Below, one piece after another: positions 1 through 7,989 of a stretch of 18,141 nucleotides of DNA (positions are counted from its first letter, which is position 1; every line of letters starts with the position of its first letter). The stretch is from Verrucomicrobiota bacterium (GTDB lineage Bacteria > Verrucomicrobiota > Verrucomicrobiia > Chthoniobacterales > UBA10450), in assembly GCA_003217835.1 (NCBI GenBank), contig QHMQ01000056.1:1-18141 (forward strand), written 5' to 3'. Made by a program: the position numbers and the translations under genes. The notes under the pieces are model-generated. The model saw nothing but the letters and a program-made list of their open reading frames with translations. It was not told where the DNA came from and made no database searches.

Positions 1-2129
1 CCGCGCGCTCGTACACGTTCGGCCCATTCGTCGCTGATTCGCTCGTACTCAGGAAAATCGCGCGAACTGGCAATAATCAACCGCGGCCGGACAGCGTCGA
101 GAAACGTGTCGGAGCCGGACTGCCCGGAATGGTGTTGCCCCTTAACGACAATGTCGCTGTGCAAATCCAAGCCGTACGCCAAGAGCGCGCGTTCGGTTTC
201 AAGGCCACTGTCGGACATGAACAAAATCGAGGTCGACGGTGGAATGAACAATTGGACGACATACGTCTGGTCGTCCGCCATGGATGCGGGAACTACGCGT
301 GGAGGAAAAAGAACATGCCCGGTGACGTCGCGCGACAAACGGAAATTGTCTCCGACGGTCAGATTATCCGGTTTTATTTCGCGTTGTTGAAATAAGCGCT
401 GCAATCGTTGATGAATGGCGGAGCGATCGGGCGCCGGATTGTCGATCAATCGAGCGCCTGGAAAATCGTGCAACAATTCCGCCGCGCCGCCGATATGGAG
501 TGAATCGCCATGAGTGAGCAGCAAGCCATCGAGCCGGTTCACACCCGCGGCGTGCAAGTATTCGCGAACTACCCGCTTGTAGGTTCGATCGCTGCCGCAA
601 TCGAACAGCCAATCTGCGCCTCGCGTCCGCAAATGAACAGCCGCCCCTGCGCCGAGGTCCAGCACCGTGATTTTCGCAATGTCGTTTTGGGGCCAATGCG
701 GGCGTTCGACATAAAAATGGCCGCCTGGAACTTGCGCAAATAAGTGGACGATCCCGAGAACAAGCTGTGCCAGAAACCAGTTGGCATTATTGAAAATGAC
801 AGCCGCCCACAGCAGTAGTGGCGTCAACAGAAGCGAGAGCAGCGCGATTGCCAGAATGAAGAAGGCAATAGGAACAACTACCAAGTTCGCCAACAAGGAA
901 ATCGGCGTGACGATATGAAAGTACCAGAGCACGAATGGCAGCGAACCGAGCCAGGCCGCGAGCGAAACGGAGCCGCCACGGCATAACCATTCGAAACCAG
1001 TTTGCACGAGATGACGCGGGCCACGTAGCAAACTCCGCGGCAAAAAAGGGTCGGGAGCGCCCCAGCGTCGCAAAACCCGAAACAGCGGATCGGCAAACAG
1101 AATGATTGCGCCCACCACCGAGAAGGAGAGTTGAAAACCGGTGGAAAAGAGTTCGTTCGTATTCCAGCAGAGAAGAAAAAAAGCCGCGGCGGCGAGGCTG
1201 TTGAGAACAAAGACTTTTCGTTCGAAAAAGAAACCGCCGAGCAGGATCGAAGTCATTACCGCGGCGCGTACACTCGAAACGTGCAATCCCGTCACTGCCG
1301 CATAAAAAAGGATCGAAGGAATGATGAGCGCTGTCGCCCATTTACGCGATAGTCGCGCGACCGTTGCCAGCATCCATAAAAGTGCCGCGACGATTCCTAC
1401 GTGCAGACCAGCGACAGCGAAGAGGTGAAGCGTGCCAGTTTGCTGAAACGGCTCTTCAATGTCTTCGGGTGTTTGGTGTCTGAGGCCGAGCACGATTCCA
1501 CTTAGGAAATTCTGCACGTCCGGTGAGCCCTCCAGTCCGCGACAAAGCGTGTTTTGCATCCATCCGCGCGATTTTTGCGCTGCGCGTAAAATCGGATTTC
1601 CGGCACCATGTTGAATCAGCGCGCCGTCTTCCGGGTAGCGAACAAAGAAAGTTCGGCGGACGTCGCGGCGCGCGAGATACGAGCCCATGTCGAATTCACC
1701 AGGATTTCGCGGCGGTGCATTCACCTCGGCGATTCCGAAAAGCCTCAACTCATCGCCATATTCCGGAGTACCGCGCCAGCGGACGAGCCAGCTCGCGTGC
1801 GTTCGCTGCTTCCTGCCTTCGAGTTCGATCGACTCAAGCTTTAGCGAGAATGTCGCAAATCCGTTCGGCGCGATCTTCGGCTCGCTGATCACGAATCCTG
1901 TTGCTGTGAGAACTCGTGGCCGGTTACCAATTTGAGCAGCAAGCTGCTGACCTTCGGTATTGCTGCTTCGTAAATTATGGAGCAGAAAAAAACCCGCTCC
2001 GACGATTGCCATCGAAATTGCGAGGAGAGTCGAAGGAGAGAAGGGAAAGAAATCCGCGAAAATAACTCTCGTCGCGGCCAGTAACGCCAACCCGACGAAT
2101 GGCTGGCGCGGTGCGCTCGACAATTTCAT
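1..2129 (-). CDS. comEC: ComEC/Rec2 DNA uptake channel, C-terminus cut by window edge
   Basis: ComEC is the inner-membrane channel that carries single-stranded DNA into the cytoplasm during natural transformation. My translation from ATG at 2129 stays open for about 709 codons to the left edge, so the C-terminus is missing. Residues about 15-55 give two hydrophobic segments. Residues about 65-190 resemble the DUF4131 (OB-like) domain. The Competence domain follows, with the hallmark TGTLHLFAVAGLHVG at about 230-250 and many membrane segments to about residue 470. A metallo-beta-lactamase-like domain ends the visible part, with THGDSLHIGG around residues 539-548 and a later KGQHHSG. The first motif has Leu where most ComEC proteins have the second Asp (HxDxDH). 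The gene is transcribed away from the plus-strand cluster, behind a universal stress gene. Family assignment is firm, but whether the nuclease-like domain is active is not. Confidence 0.93.
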   Translation of the reverse strand, partial: MKLSSAPRQPFVGLALLAATRVIFADFFPFSPSTLLAISMAIVGAGFFLLHNLRSSNTEGQQLAAQIGNRPRVLTATGFVISEPKIAPNGFATFSLKLESIELEGRKQRTHASWLVRWRGTPEYGDELRLFGIAEVNAPPRNPGEFDMGSYLARRDVRRTFFVRYPEDGALIQHGAGNPILRAAQKSRGWMQNTLCRGLEGSPDVQNFLSGIVLGLRHQTPEDIEEPFQQTGTLHLFAVAGLHVGIVAALLWMLATVARLSRKWATALIIPSILFYAAVTGLHVSSVRAAVMTSILLGGFFFERKVFVLNSLAAAAFFLLCWNTNELFSTGFQLSFSVVGAIILFADPLFRVLRRWGAPDPFLPRSLLRGPRHLVQTGFEWLCRGGSVSLAAWLGSLPFVLWYFHIVTPISLLANLVVVPIAFFILAIALLSLLLTPLLLWAAVIFNNANWFLAQLVLGIVHLFAQVPGGHFYVERPHWPQNDIAKITVLDLGAGAAVHLRTRGADWLFDCGSDRTYKRVVREYLHAAGVNRLDGLLLTHGDSLHIGGAAELLHDFPGARLIDNPAPDRSAIHQRLQRLFQQREIKPDNLTVGDNFRLSRDVTGHVLFPPRVVPASMADDQTYVVQLFIPPSTSILFMSDSGLETERALLAYGLDLHSDIVVKGQHHSGQSGSDTFLDAVRPRLIIASSRDFPEYERISDEWAERVRAR

Positions 2130-2195
2130 CGTCCCGCTTTTTGTTGATTTCGCGGTGACAACGCAAGCCCTTCGAACAATCCCGCGAGCGCGAAG

Positions 2196-2690
2196 CTAAC
2201 GTCGAGGACCGGGCACAAGTAACACCGGACGGGTGCTGCGTCTGAGGACACCTTTGGTCACGCTTCCCACCAGCAAGTTATACATCGCGCCGTGTCCATG
2301 CGTGCCGACCACAATTAAATCGGCATTGACGACATCTGCCTCATTCAAAATTTCTTCAACCACTGCTCCGGTCGGCTCATGCAAGGTCACCTTGACACCG
2401 CATTGAGCGATTTTTTCTTGCCAGTGAGTCAGCTTTGATTGCTCGTCTTCATCGACCGGCACCGTCTCCGGCATCGGGTCAAATACCGGGACTGGCACGC
2501 CCGACATTGGCGCGAGCTCCGGCATGCCCGCCAAGCCGTAGCCAAGCGTACCGGGCGCCGCCGCCGCCGTGAGTTCTTTGACGTTAACGAGATGAATTTC
2601 CGCATCGAGCGCTTTTGCGAGTTGTTGCGCGAGATTGATGACTCGCGGTGTCGCATCCGAGAAATCAATCGGAACAAGAATGCGTTTCAT
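2196..2690 (-). CDS. Universal stress protein, UspA family, ATP-binding type
   Basis: This is a single-domain UspA-fold cytoplasmic protein of about 164 residues. The N-terminus MKRILVPIDFSD is the typical first beta strand with the Asp that contacts nucleotide. Near the C-terminus GTHGHG followed by nine residues and GS matches the ATP-binding pattern G-2x-G-9x-G(S/T), so this is likely an ATP-binding member rather than a UspA-type non-binder. The middle has an unusually Pro- and Ala-rich loop (about residues 45-75) longer than in minimal USPs. I chose ATG at 2690 because it begins exactly at the family start; an in-frame TTG at 2711 would add seven unrelated residues. It lies between comEC (same strand, 66 bases downstream) and rarA (divergent, about 70 bases upstream). 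The precise stress role cannot be read from sequence. Confidence 0.93.
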   Translation of the reverse strand: MKRILVPIDFSDATPRVINLAQQLAKALDAEIHLVNVKELTAAAAPGTLGYGLAGMPELAPMSGVPVPVFDPMPETVPVDEDEQSKLTHWQEKIAQCGVKVTLHEPTGAVVEEILNEADVVNADLIVVGTHGHGAMYNLLVGSVTKGVLRRSTRPVLLVPGPRR

Positions 2691-2759
2691 GTTCGTAATC
2701 GAAGTTATCAATCACCCGATACGCTGGCGAGAGTAAATCCGCCGCCTGCTTAAACCGAA
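2691..2759. promoter_or_regulatory. Divergent intergenic region between usp and rarA
   Basis: This roughly 70-base gap separates two genes that start in opposite directions, so promoters for both are expected here. I see no convincing -35/-10 pair or operator. The call rests on arrangement only. Confidence 0.3.
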
Positions 2760-3971
2760 ATGAGATGCGAAGGGCGGTTGTGCACCGTATTTTTTCTCGT
2801 GCCCGATCTTTTCGACGAACAGGAGGAAGTCGATCTTGTGAGCGCAAACAGCGCGGCGCCGCTTGCTACGCGTATGCGCCCACGTTCCCTCGAGGAATTC
2901 GTCGGTCAGGAGCATATTCTCGCGCCAGGAAAACTTTTGCGCCGAGCGATTGAAGCCGATCGTTTACCTTCCTTAATCTTTTCTGGTCCGCCCGGCACCG
3001 GAAAAACCACGCTCGCGCACATAATTGCGGACATGACGCATGCGAAGTTCGTGCGGCTGAGCGGCGTGGAAAGCAATGTCGCCGAAATGCGGCGCGTCAT
3101 CGCTGCTGCGGCGAATCGGCTTCGCACATCGGGTCAAAAGACGATCCTGTTCATCGACGAGATCCATCACTTCAACAAAGCGCAGCAGGATATTCTCCTC
3201 CCCGACGTCGAAAGCGGAAATCTCCGGCTGATCGGAGCGACCACTTACAACCCGTTTTTTTATGTAAATAGTCCGCTCGTTTCGCGTTCCCAAGTTTTTC
3301 AACTCGAACCGCTCCGCGTCGAGCAATTGGGTGAGTTGATCGATCGCGCGCTCACCGACAAGGAACGCGGCCTTGGAAATTACCACGTTAAGGTCGATGA
3401 GGATGCCCGCCAGCATCTGGCAAAGCTAAGCGACGGCGATGCGCGTAAATGTTTGAATGCGCTCGAGATCGTCGTGCTCACTACTCAACCTGATGCCGAT
3501 CACGTCGTTCATTTCACGCTCGCGACTGCCGAGGAAAGCATTCAGCAAAAGGCAATCGTTTACGATCGCGCTGGTGACGCGCATTACGACACGATTAGCG
3601 CGTTTATCAAAAGCATGCGCGCGTCGGATGAAGAAGGCGCCATGTATTGGCTCGCAAAAATGTTACATGCCGGTGAGGATTTTCGCTTCATCGCGCGGCG
3701 GATTGTCATTTTCGCGAGCGAGGACGTGGGCCTCGCCGATCCCGAAGCATTACCGCTTGCAATTGCGACGCAACAAGCCGTCGAATTTGTCGGCCTGCCC
3801 GAAGCGCGCATTCCGCTGGGCCATGCGACCGCTTACATGTGCCGAGCAAAAAAGAGCCGTGAAGCTTACGACGCACTCAACGCCGCGACTGAAGAGATCG
3901 AATCGGAGCGGACGACGCGCGTTCCCGAGCGTCTCAAGAACAAACATTTCCCGGTAAATCCAGAGCGGTAG
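2760..3971 (+). CDS. rarA: Replication-associated recombination protein RarA (MgsA), C-terminus short
   Basis: RarA is a clamp-loader-like AAA+ ATPase that acts at stalled replication forks with SSB. Walker A GPPGTGKT is at residues 76-83, Walker B with the DEIH box at 133-136, sensor 1 GATT at 159-162, and the arginine-finger SRS near 175-177. The RarA-specific C-terminal tetramerisation part is seen in EEGAMYWLAKMLHAGEDFRF and PLGHATAYMCRAKKS. The protein stops soon after VPERLKNKHFP, whereas E. coli RarA (447 residues) continues about 50-60 residues with a conserved GYxYxH region. The end is therefore missing by truncation or is naturally short. ATG 2760 gives a 13-residue leader unlike the family. 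GTG at 2799 (reading PDLFDEQ) matches the usual RarA start better, but neither has a clear ribosome site. An Lhr-type helicase follows after 52 bases. Confidence 0.93.
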   Translation: MRCEGRLCTVFFLVPDLFDEQEEVDLVSANSAAPLATRMRPRSLEEFVGQEHILAPGKLLRRAIEADRLPSLIFSGPPGTGKTTLAHIIADMTHAKFVRLSGVESNVAEMRRVIAAAANRLRTSGQKTILFIDEIHHFNKAQQDILLPDVESGNLRLIGATTYNPFFYVNSPLVSRSQVFQLEPLRVEQLGELIDRALTDKERGLGNYHVKVDEDARQHLAKLSDGDARKCLNALEIVVLTTQPDADHVVHFTLATAEESIQQKAIVYDRAGDAHYDTISAFIKSMRASDEEGAMYWLAKMLHAGEDFRFIARRIVIFASEDVGLADPEALPLAIATQQAVEFVGLPEARIPLGHATAYMCRAKKSREAYDALNAATEEIESERTTRVPERLKNKHFPVNPER

Positions 3972-4023
3972 GGCGCGAGCGTCTGCCGCCTAACGGATTT
4001 GCTGTGGCGAACCAGGCGCGCCG

Positions 4024-5199
4024 ATGAAAAACAACGAGAATTCCGCCGGCAGACGAGGAAGCGCATTCGACCGGAAAATCGAACCGCGACCAGCCACCGC
4101 TATTTCGGCTCACGAGTTACTTCCGCGCGTGCATCCGCATTTGGCGCGTTGGTTTCGTGAAGCTTTCGCGGCATTTACGCATGCCCAATTGCTCTGCGTC
4201 CCGGCGGTCTTAGATCGACAATCGATTTTGCTGACCTCGCCGACTGGGAGCGGCAAAACGCTCGCCGGATTCCTGGGTGTCTTCGATTTTCTCCTCCGCA
4301 AGATCGATAGTCACGATCCGTTCGATGGAGTCCAATGCATTTACGTCTCGCCGCTGCGAGCACTTGCTTACGACATCGAGAAAAACTTGCGGACCCCGAT
4401 TGCCGGCATGGGCCTCGATAAGAAATTGTCGATCCATTTGCGTACGGGCGACACGACGCAAACGAGCCGGGCCAAGTTTCGTAAAGAGGGCGCGCATTTC
4501 CTTGTCACGACACCAGAGAGTTTGGCAGTCATGCTCGCGCAGGAAGATTACGCAGCGCATTTTCGCAATTGCCAGTTCGTCATCGTCGATGAACTGCACT
4601 CATTCGCGGGAAATAAGCGCGGCGCCGATCTGACGATCTCGCTCGAACGTCTCGAACGTCTCCGAGAAAAGTCTGTTTCACCGCTTTGCCGCATTGGTCT
4701 TTCGGCCACGGCGGCACCGCTCGATCTGCTTGCCCATTTCCTTGTCGGGAGAGATCGACCATGCCTCGTCGCAGAAGCGCAGATTGAAAAGAAATCGATC
4801 ATCGAAGTCTTTTCACCGATCCGCCGCGATCCATATCCGCCAGCAGGCTACACCGGCGCGCGTCTTTATGCTGAACTGGCTGACTTGATCCGACGCCAAC
4901 AGTCCGTGCTCGTCTTTACGAATGTCCGCTCTGCCGCCGAGCAAATCGGTCTGAGACTAAAGGAACTCCTGCCAGAGTTGTCCGATCAAATCGAAACCCA
5001 TCATGCGTCCCTTGACCGCAGCGTGCGGCTGGAAGTCGAAGATCGCTTGAAAAACGGCGAGCTGCGCGCGGTAGTTTGCTCGACCAGCCTTGAGCTGGGC
5101 ATTGATATCGGCGCTGTCGATCTTGTCGTAATGGTTGCGACGCCAAAAGGAGTTTCGCGCGCCATTCAACGGTGTGTTCGTCGCGACGAATGTGAATGA
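4024..5199 (+). CDS. lhr: Lhr-type DEXH helicase, N-terminal half (frameshifted gene)
   Basis: This is the helicase core of a large Lhr-family superfamily 2 helicase, a group linked to DNA repair. Motif I SPTGSGKT is at residues 72-79, motif Ia VSPLRALAYD follows, then TPESL. Motif II DELH is at 189-192, motif III SAT at 227-229, motif IV near VLVFTNVRSAAE, and motif V GIDIGAVD from about 359. Homology runs through AIQR (codons to 5172) and then ends in eight unrelated residues and a stop. The continuation of the same protein (GVFVATN) begins at 5171 in another frame. Family members normally have about 13 residues between these points, including the motif VI IGRxGH stretch. The gene is thus broken as written by a deletion of about 41 bases. 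It sits 52 bases after rarA in an apparent operon. Confidence 0.9.
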   Translation: MKNNENSAGRRGSAFDRKIEPRPATAISAHELLPRVHPHLARWFREAFAAFTHAQLLCVPAVLDRQSILLTSPTGSGKTLAGFLGVFDFLLRKIDSHDPFDGVQCIYVSPLRALAYDIEKNLRTPIAGMGLDKKLSIHLRTGDTTQTSRAKFRKEGAHFLVTTPESLAVMLAQEDYAAHFRNCQFVIVDELHSFAGNKRGADLTISLERLERLREKSVSPLCRIGLSATAAPLDLLAHFLVGRDRPCLVAEAQIEKKSIIEVFSPIRRDPYPPAGYTGARLYAELADLIRRQQSVLVFTNVRSAAEQIGLRLKELLPELSDQIETHHASLDRSVRLEVEDRLKNGELRAVVCSTSLELGIDIGAVDLVVMVATPKGVSRAIQRCVRRDECE

Positions 5200-6616
5200 T
5201 CTGGTCGAGGCAACCGTTATCGCAAAGCTGGTCCGAGAACGTGCGCTTGATCCGATCCGGATTGAGGAAAAACCGTTTGATGTCATAGCGCAACAGATTG
5301 TTGGAATTGCTGCGCTTGCGCCGATCAAGATTAATGACGCATTCGCCCTGATCCGCCGCGCTTACCCGTTCCGTGAGCTGAGCCGCGAAGAGTTCGATCG
5401 GATTTTGCTGTATCTCGAAGGAGGCGGTGAATCGCTGGCGGCGCGTTATTCTGGTCTCTTCGGCAAAATCAAGATCGACCACGAGATGGTGTCGCTAGCA
5501 CATCCGCGCATTGTGCGCGATTTGCTCCTCAATATTGGCACGATTGTTTCAGAAGGATATGTCGATGTTCTGCTCAAACGACGCCGTTTAGGCTCGGTGG
5601 AGGAAAATTTCATTAAACAACTCAATATCGGCGATCTCTTTGTCCTGGCCGGGCGCGTTGTTCGGTTGATCGACACCGGCGCGAACGAAGCGTTTGTTGA
5701 ACGCGCCGATGGCCAGCTCCCGACCGTGCCGCGGTGGAACGCTGCGAAAATGCCTCTCACTTCCGGCGTGGCGCGGGCGGTGAGGAAATTGCGCACGGAA
5801 TTAGCTGCGCACCTTGTGCGAACAGATCGACAAGAGAAATCGGTTGATTGGCTGGTCGAGAATTACGATGTCTCAATCGCGAACGCACAAGCGATCGTCG
5901 AGCAGTTCCGGGCGCAAATGAGCATCTCGGAAATTCCCGTTGATCAGAAGATGCTCATCGAGCTTTATCGCGGACCCGATTATTCGCATTATTTTTTCCA
6001 TTCGCTGGTTGGCCGCAGCGCAAATGATGCCCTCTCGCGCATCGTCGCCTGGCGCGTGAAAGAACGGATCGGCGGCAACGCGCTGGTGACGATAGATGAC
6101 TACGGGTTTCTGCTTACGCTCCGGCGATCTCAAGAGATGCCACTGGAGGAGTGGCGGCTTTGCTTTCAAGGTGAGCGAGCGGAGGAAGACTTGAACTCTG
6201 CGCTCCGAGAATCGCAGCTGGTGAAATGGCAATTTCGCGGGGTCGCGCAAACCGGCTTGATGGTCCCGCGCAACTCGAGGGGAAGACAGCGCGAGGTCAG
6301 ACAGTTAAGCTGGAGCGCCGAAGTGCTTTTTCGGGTTCTGCAACAACATGAGCCGGAGCACCCGCTTCTCCTCGAAGCTTACCGACAGGCCGCGCACACT
6401 TTTCTTGACGCCGAAGCAACCTACGATTTCCTCGAAGCAGTCTCGAATTTTGATTGGAAGCTGCGAGAGCTCGCCGCCGTCTCACCATTTGCATTCCCGA
6501 TCTATGCGAGTGTAATCAAGGAATCGATGATGCTCGAAGATCCGAGCATCGCGATCGAGCGCATTTATCACGAAATGTTCGCACGGGTAGCGAATGTGAC
6601 CAGCGCCGCGAGCTAA
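5135..6616 (+). CDS. lhr: Lhr-type DEXH helicase, C-terminal half (frameshifted gene)
   Basis: This frame carries the rest of the Lhr core: the end of the second RecA domain, then the winged-helix and Lhr-specific domains. True homology starts at about 5171 (GVFVATNVNDLVEATV); the residues from the TTG at 5135 up to there are an artefact of the frame. Recognisable Lhr-family stretches are PFDVIAQQIVG, FRELSREEFDRIL, PRWNAAKMPLTSGVARAVR and, near the end, PFAFPIYASVIKESMMLEDP. Joined to the first half it gives about 880 residues, the size of a short Lhr core without the long C-terminal extension of E. coli Lhr (about 1540 residues). As a separate protein it would lack all ATPase motifs I-V, so independent function is unlikely. 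A methyltransferase gene follows after four bases. Confidence 0.88.
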   Translation: MRRQKEFRAPFNGVFVATNVNDLVEATVIAKLVRERALDPIRIEEKPFDVIAQQIVGIAALAPIKINDAFALIRRAYPFRELSREEFDRILLYLEGGGESLAARYSGLFGKIKIDHEMVSLAHPRIVRDLLLNIGTIVSEGYVDVLLKRRRLGSVEENFIKQLNIGDLFVLAGRVVRLIDTGANEAFVERADGQLPTVPRWNAAKMPLTSGVARAVRKLRTELAAHLVRTDRQEKSVDWLVENYDVSIANAQAIVEQFRAQMSISEIPVDQKMLIELYRGPDYSHYFFHSLVGRSANDALSRIVAWRVKERIGGNALVTIDDYGFLLTLRRSQEMPLEEWRLCFQGERAEEDLNSALRESQLVKWQFRGVAQTGLMVPRNSRGRQREVRQLSWSAEVLFRVLQQHEPEHPLLLEAYRQAAHTFLDAEATYDFLEAVSNFDWKLRELAAVSPFAFPIYASVIKESMMLEDPSIAIERIYHEMFARVANVTSAAS

Positions 6617-6620
6617 CAAT

Positions 6621-7376
6621 ATGAACTTCAGGGATCATTTTTCAGCGCAAGCGGCGGATTATGCAAAATTCCGGCCACATTATCCGACTGAATTATTTGA
6701 TTATCTGAGCGACATCGCGCCCGATAATGAGATTGCGTGGGATTGCGCCACCGGAAACGGACAGGCTGCGGTCGCGCTCGCTTCAAAATTCAGACATGTG
6801 ATCGCTACAGATGCGAGTGAGAAGCAGATCAAGAATGCGGCACGACACGAGCGTATCGATTACCGAGTGGCGACAGCGGAAAAGAGCGGGATAAGTTCCG
6901 ATAAGATCGACACTATTACTGTCGCCCAAGCTCTGCATTGGTTCGACCTGGATTTCTTTTACGATGAAGCGAAACGCGTGCTGAAGCCGCAAGGCGTGCT
7001 CGCCGTTTTGGGCTATAACCTACTGCAAATCGCGCCAAACATCGACAACGTGATCAACCGTTTTTACGAGGAGATTGTCGGTCCGTACTGGCCACCGGAG
7101 CGAAGAGTTATCGAGAAAGGTTATGCACATCTTGCGTTTCCTTTTGCCGAAATGCACCCACCCCAATTTCGAATGGAAGCGCATTGGTCGCTCGAGCGCC
7201 TACTGGGTTATCTGCGAACATGGTCGGCGACCCAGCGGTTCATCGCCGAAAATCATAAGGACCCAACCACGGCGATTGTCTCAGATCTTCAAGATCTTTG
7301 GGGCGAACCAGAGCGTGCTCGAATCATAATCTGGCCGTTAACTATCCGCGTTGGACGTGATGACCGCTGCCACTGA
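6621..7376 (+). CDS. Class I SAM-dependent methyltransferase (TMT1/CRG1-like)
   Basis: This is a soluble Rossmann-fold methyltransferase of 251 residues. It opens with FRDHFSAQAADYAKFRP, a start shared by the trans-aconitate methyltransferase-like and CRG1-like groups. SAM-binding motif I is DCATGNG at residues 41-47 with the acidic end of strand 2 at IATDAS. HWFDLDFFYDEAKRVLKPQG is the usual post-II/III region, and LRTWSATQRFI plus WPLTIRVGR near the end are typical of the family. The methyl acceptor cannot be told from sequence. Its ATG lies four bases after the helicase stop, and its last codons overlap the next gene by 17 bases, which points to a co-transcribed unit. The fold assignment is firm; a specific substrate name would be a guess. 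Confidence 0.9.
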   Translation: MNFRDHFSAQAADYAKFRPHYPTELFDYLSDIAPDNEIAWDCATGNGQAAVALASKFRHVIATDASEKQIKNAARHERIDYRVATAEKSGISSDKIDTITVAQALHWFDLDFFYDEAKRVLKPQGVLAVLGYNLLQIAPNIDNVINRFYEEIVGPYWPPERRVIEKGYAHLAFPFAEMHPPQFRMEAHWSLERLLGYLRTWSATQRFIAENHKDPTTAIVSDLQDLWGEPERARIIIWPLTIRVGRDDRCH

Positions 7377-7977
7377 TCTTGATAAAATCGCGGCCGATCT
7401 ATTTATCTGGCAAGCGTACGATCAGGCGGCGAACTCGGACCTGTTTTCTAGCGCGATTGCTACTCGGAATCGAATTTTTGTTGTTGATCCGATTCCGCTG
7501 AGGAAGGCTCCATTTGCTCAGCTCCACGAGCAAGGAGTCATCGCCGGCGTCGTCATTACCAACGCCAATCATCTGCGGGCGTCCGGTCAATTTGCCGAGC
7601 GGTTCTCGGTTCCGATCTTTGCGCATCGCGCGGCATTTCCTGATACGATGCCGCGGCAATTCAGCGAACTCGCCGATGGTGAGAAGATTTGCGATGAACT
7701 GCATGTGATTGGCATCGATGGCGCAGCCCCAGGTGAGATTGTCCTTCATTACGCGTCAGGCGACGGAACGCTTATCGTGGGCGACGCACTGATCAACTTC
7801 CGACCGTACGGTTTCACTTTTCTTCCTGGGAAGTACTGCTCGAACGAAAAAGAAATGCGGCGGTCGTTGCGAAAGCTTCTGACCTACAAAACTGAACGGA
7901 TGCTCTTCGCGCACGGCTTGCCGATTCTCTCGAAGGCGAGCGACAGATTGCGTCAACTGCTGGATGGCGATCTTTGA
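7360..7977 (+). CDS. Degenerate metallo-beta-lactamase-fold protein lacking the HxHxDH ligands
   Basis: This 205-residue protein has the layout of a small MBL-fold hydrolase: an early strand FVVDP at 40-44, VVITNANHLRASGQF where the family has THxHxDHxGG, a late Gly-Asp pair GD at 141-142 (motif 4 position), and FAHG with His185 (motif 5 position). Aligning TNANHLRASG to the motif, all three His and the Asp of motif 2 are replaced. It is therefore probably not a standard two-metal hydrolase; the role is unknown. I use ATG 7360. An in-frame TTG at 7351 adds three residues. The start overlaps the end of the methyltransferase gene and the UbiA-family gene follows after 12 bases, so it likely belongs to the same transcript. 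The MBL relationship is my reading of the pattern. Confidence 0.75.
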   Translation: MTAATDLDKIAADLFIWQAYDQAANSDLFSSAIATRNRIFVVDPIPLRKAPFAQLHEQGVIAGVVITNANHLRASGQFAERFSVPIFAHRAAFPDTMPRQFSELADGEKICDELHVIGIDGAAPGEIVLHYASGDGTLIVGDALINFRPYGFTFLPGKYCSNEKEMRRSLRKLLTYKTERMLFAHGLPILSKASDRLRQLLDGDL

Positions 7978-7989
7978 TCGTGCTGCTTT

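Noticed and set aside
787..1341. Minus-strand frame of 184 codons
   Set aside because: It lies wholly inside comEC in another frame; comEC itself is open throughout and matches its family, so this is a shadow.
3457..3957. Plus-strand frame of 166 codons within rarA
   Set aside because: It is rich in Arg and Ser, resembles no family I know and overlaps a well-conserved gene.
5131..5199. Programmed frameshifting in lhr
   Set aside because: No slippery heptamer is evident at the junction and about 13 conserved residues are missing, which frameshifting alone cannot restore.
4916..5482. Minus-strand frame of 188 codons across the lhr break
   Set aside because: It looks like an antisense shadow; the plus strand carries clear Lhr motifs on both sides.
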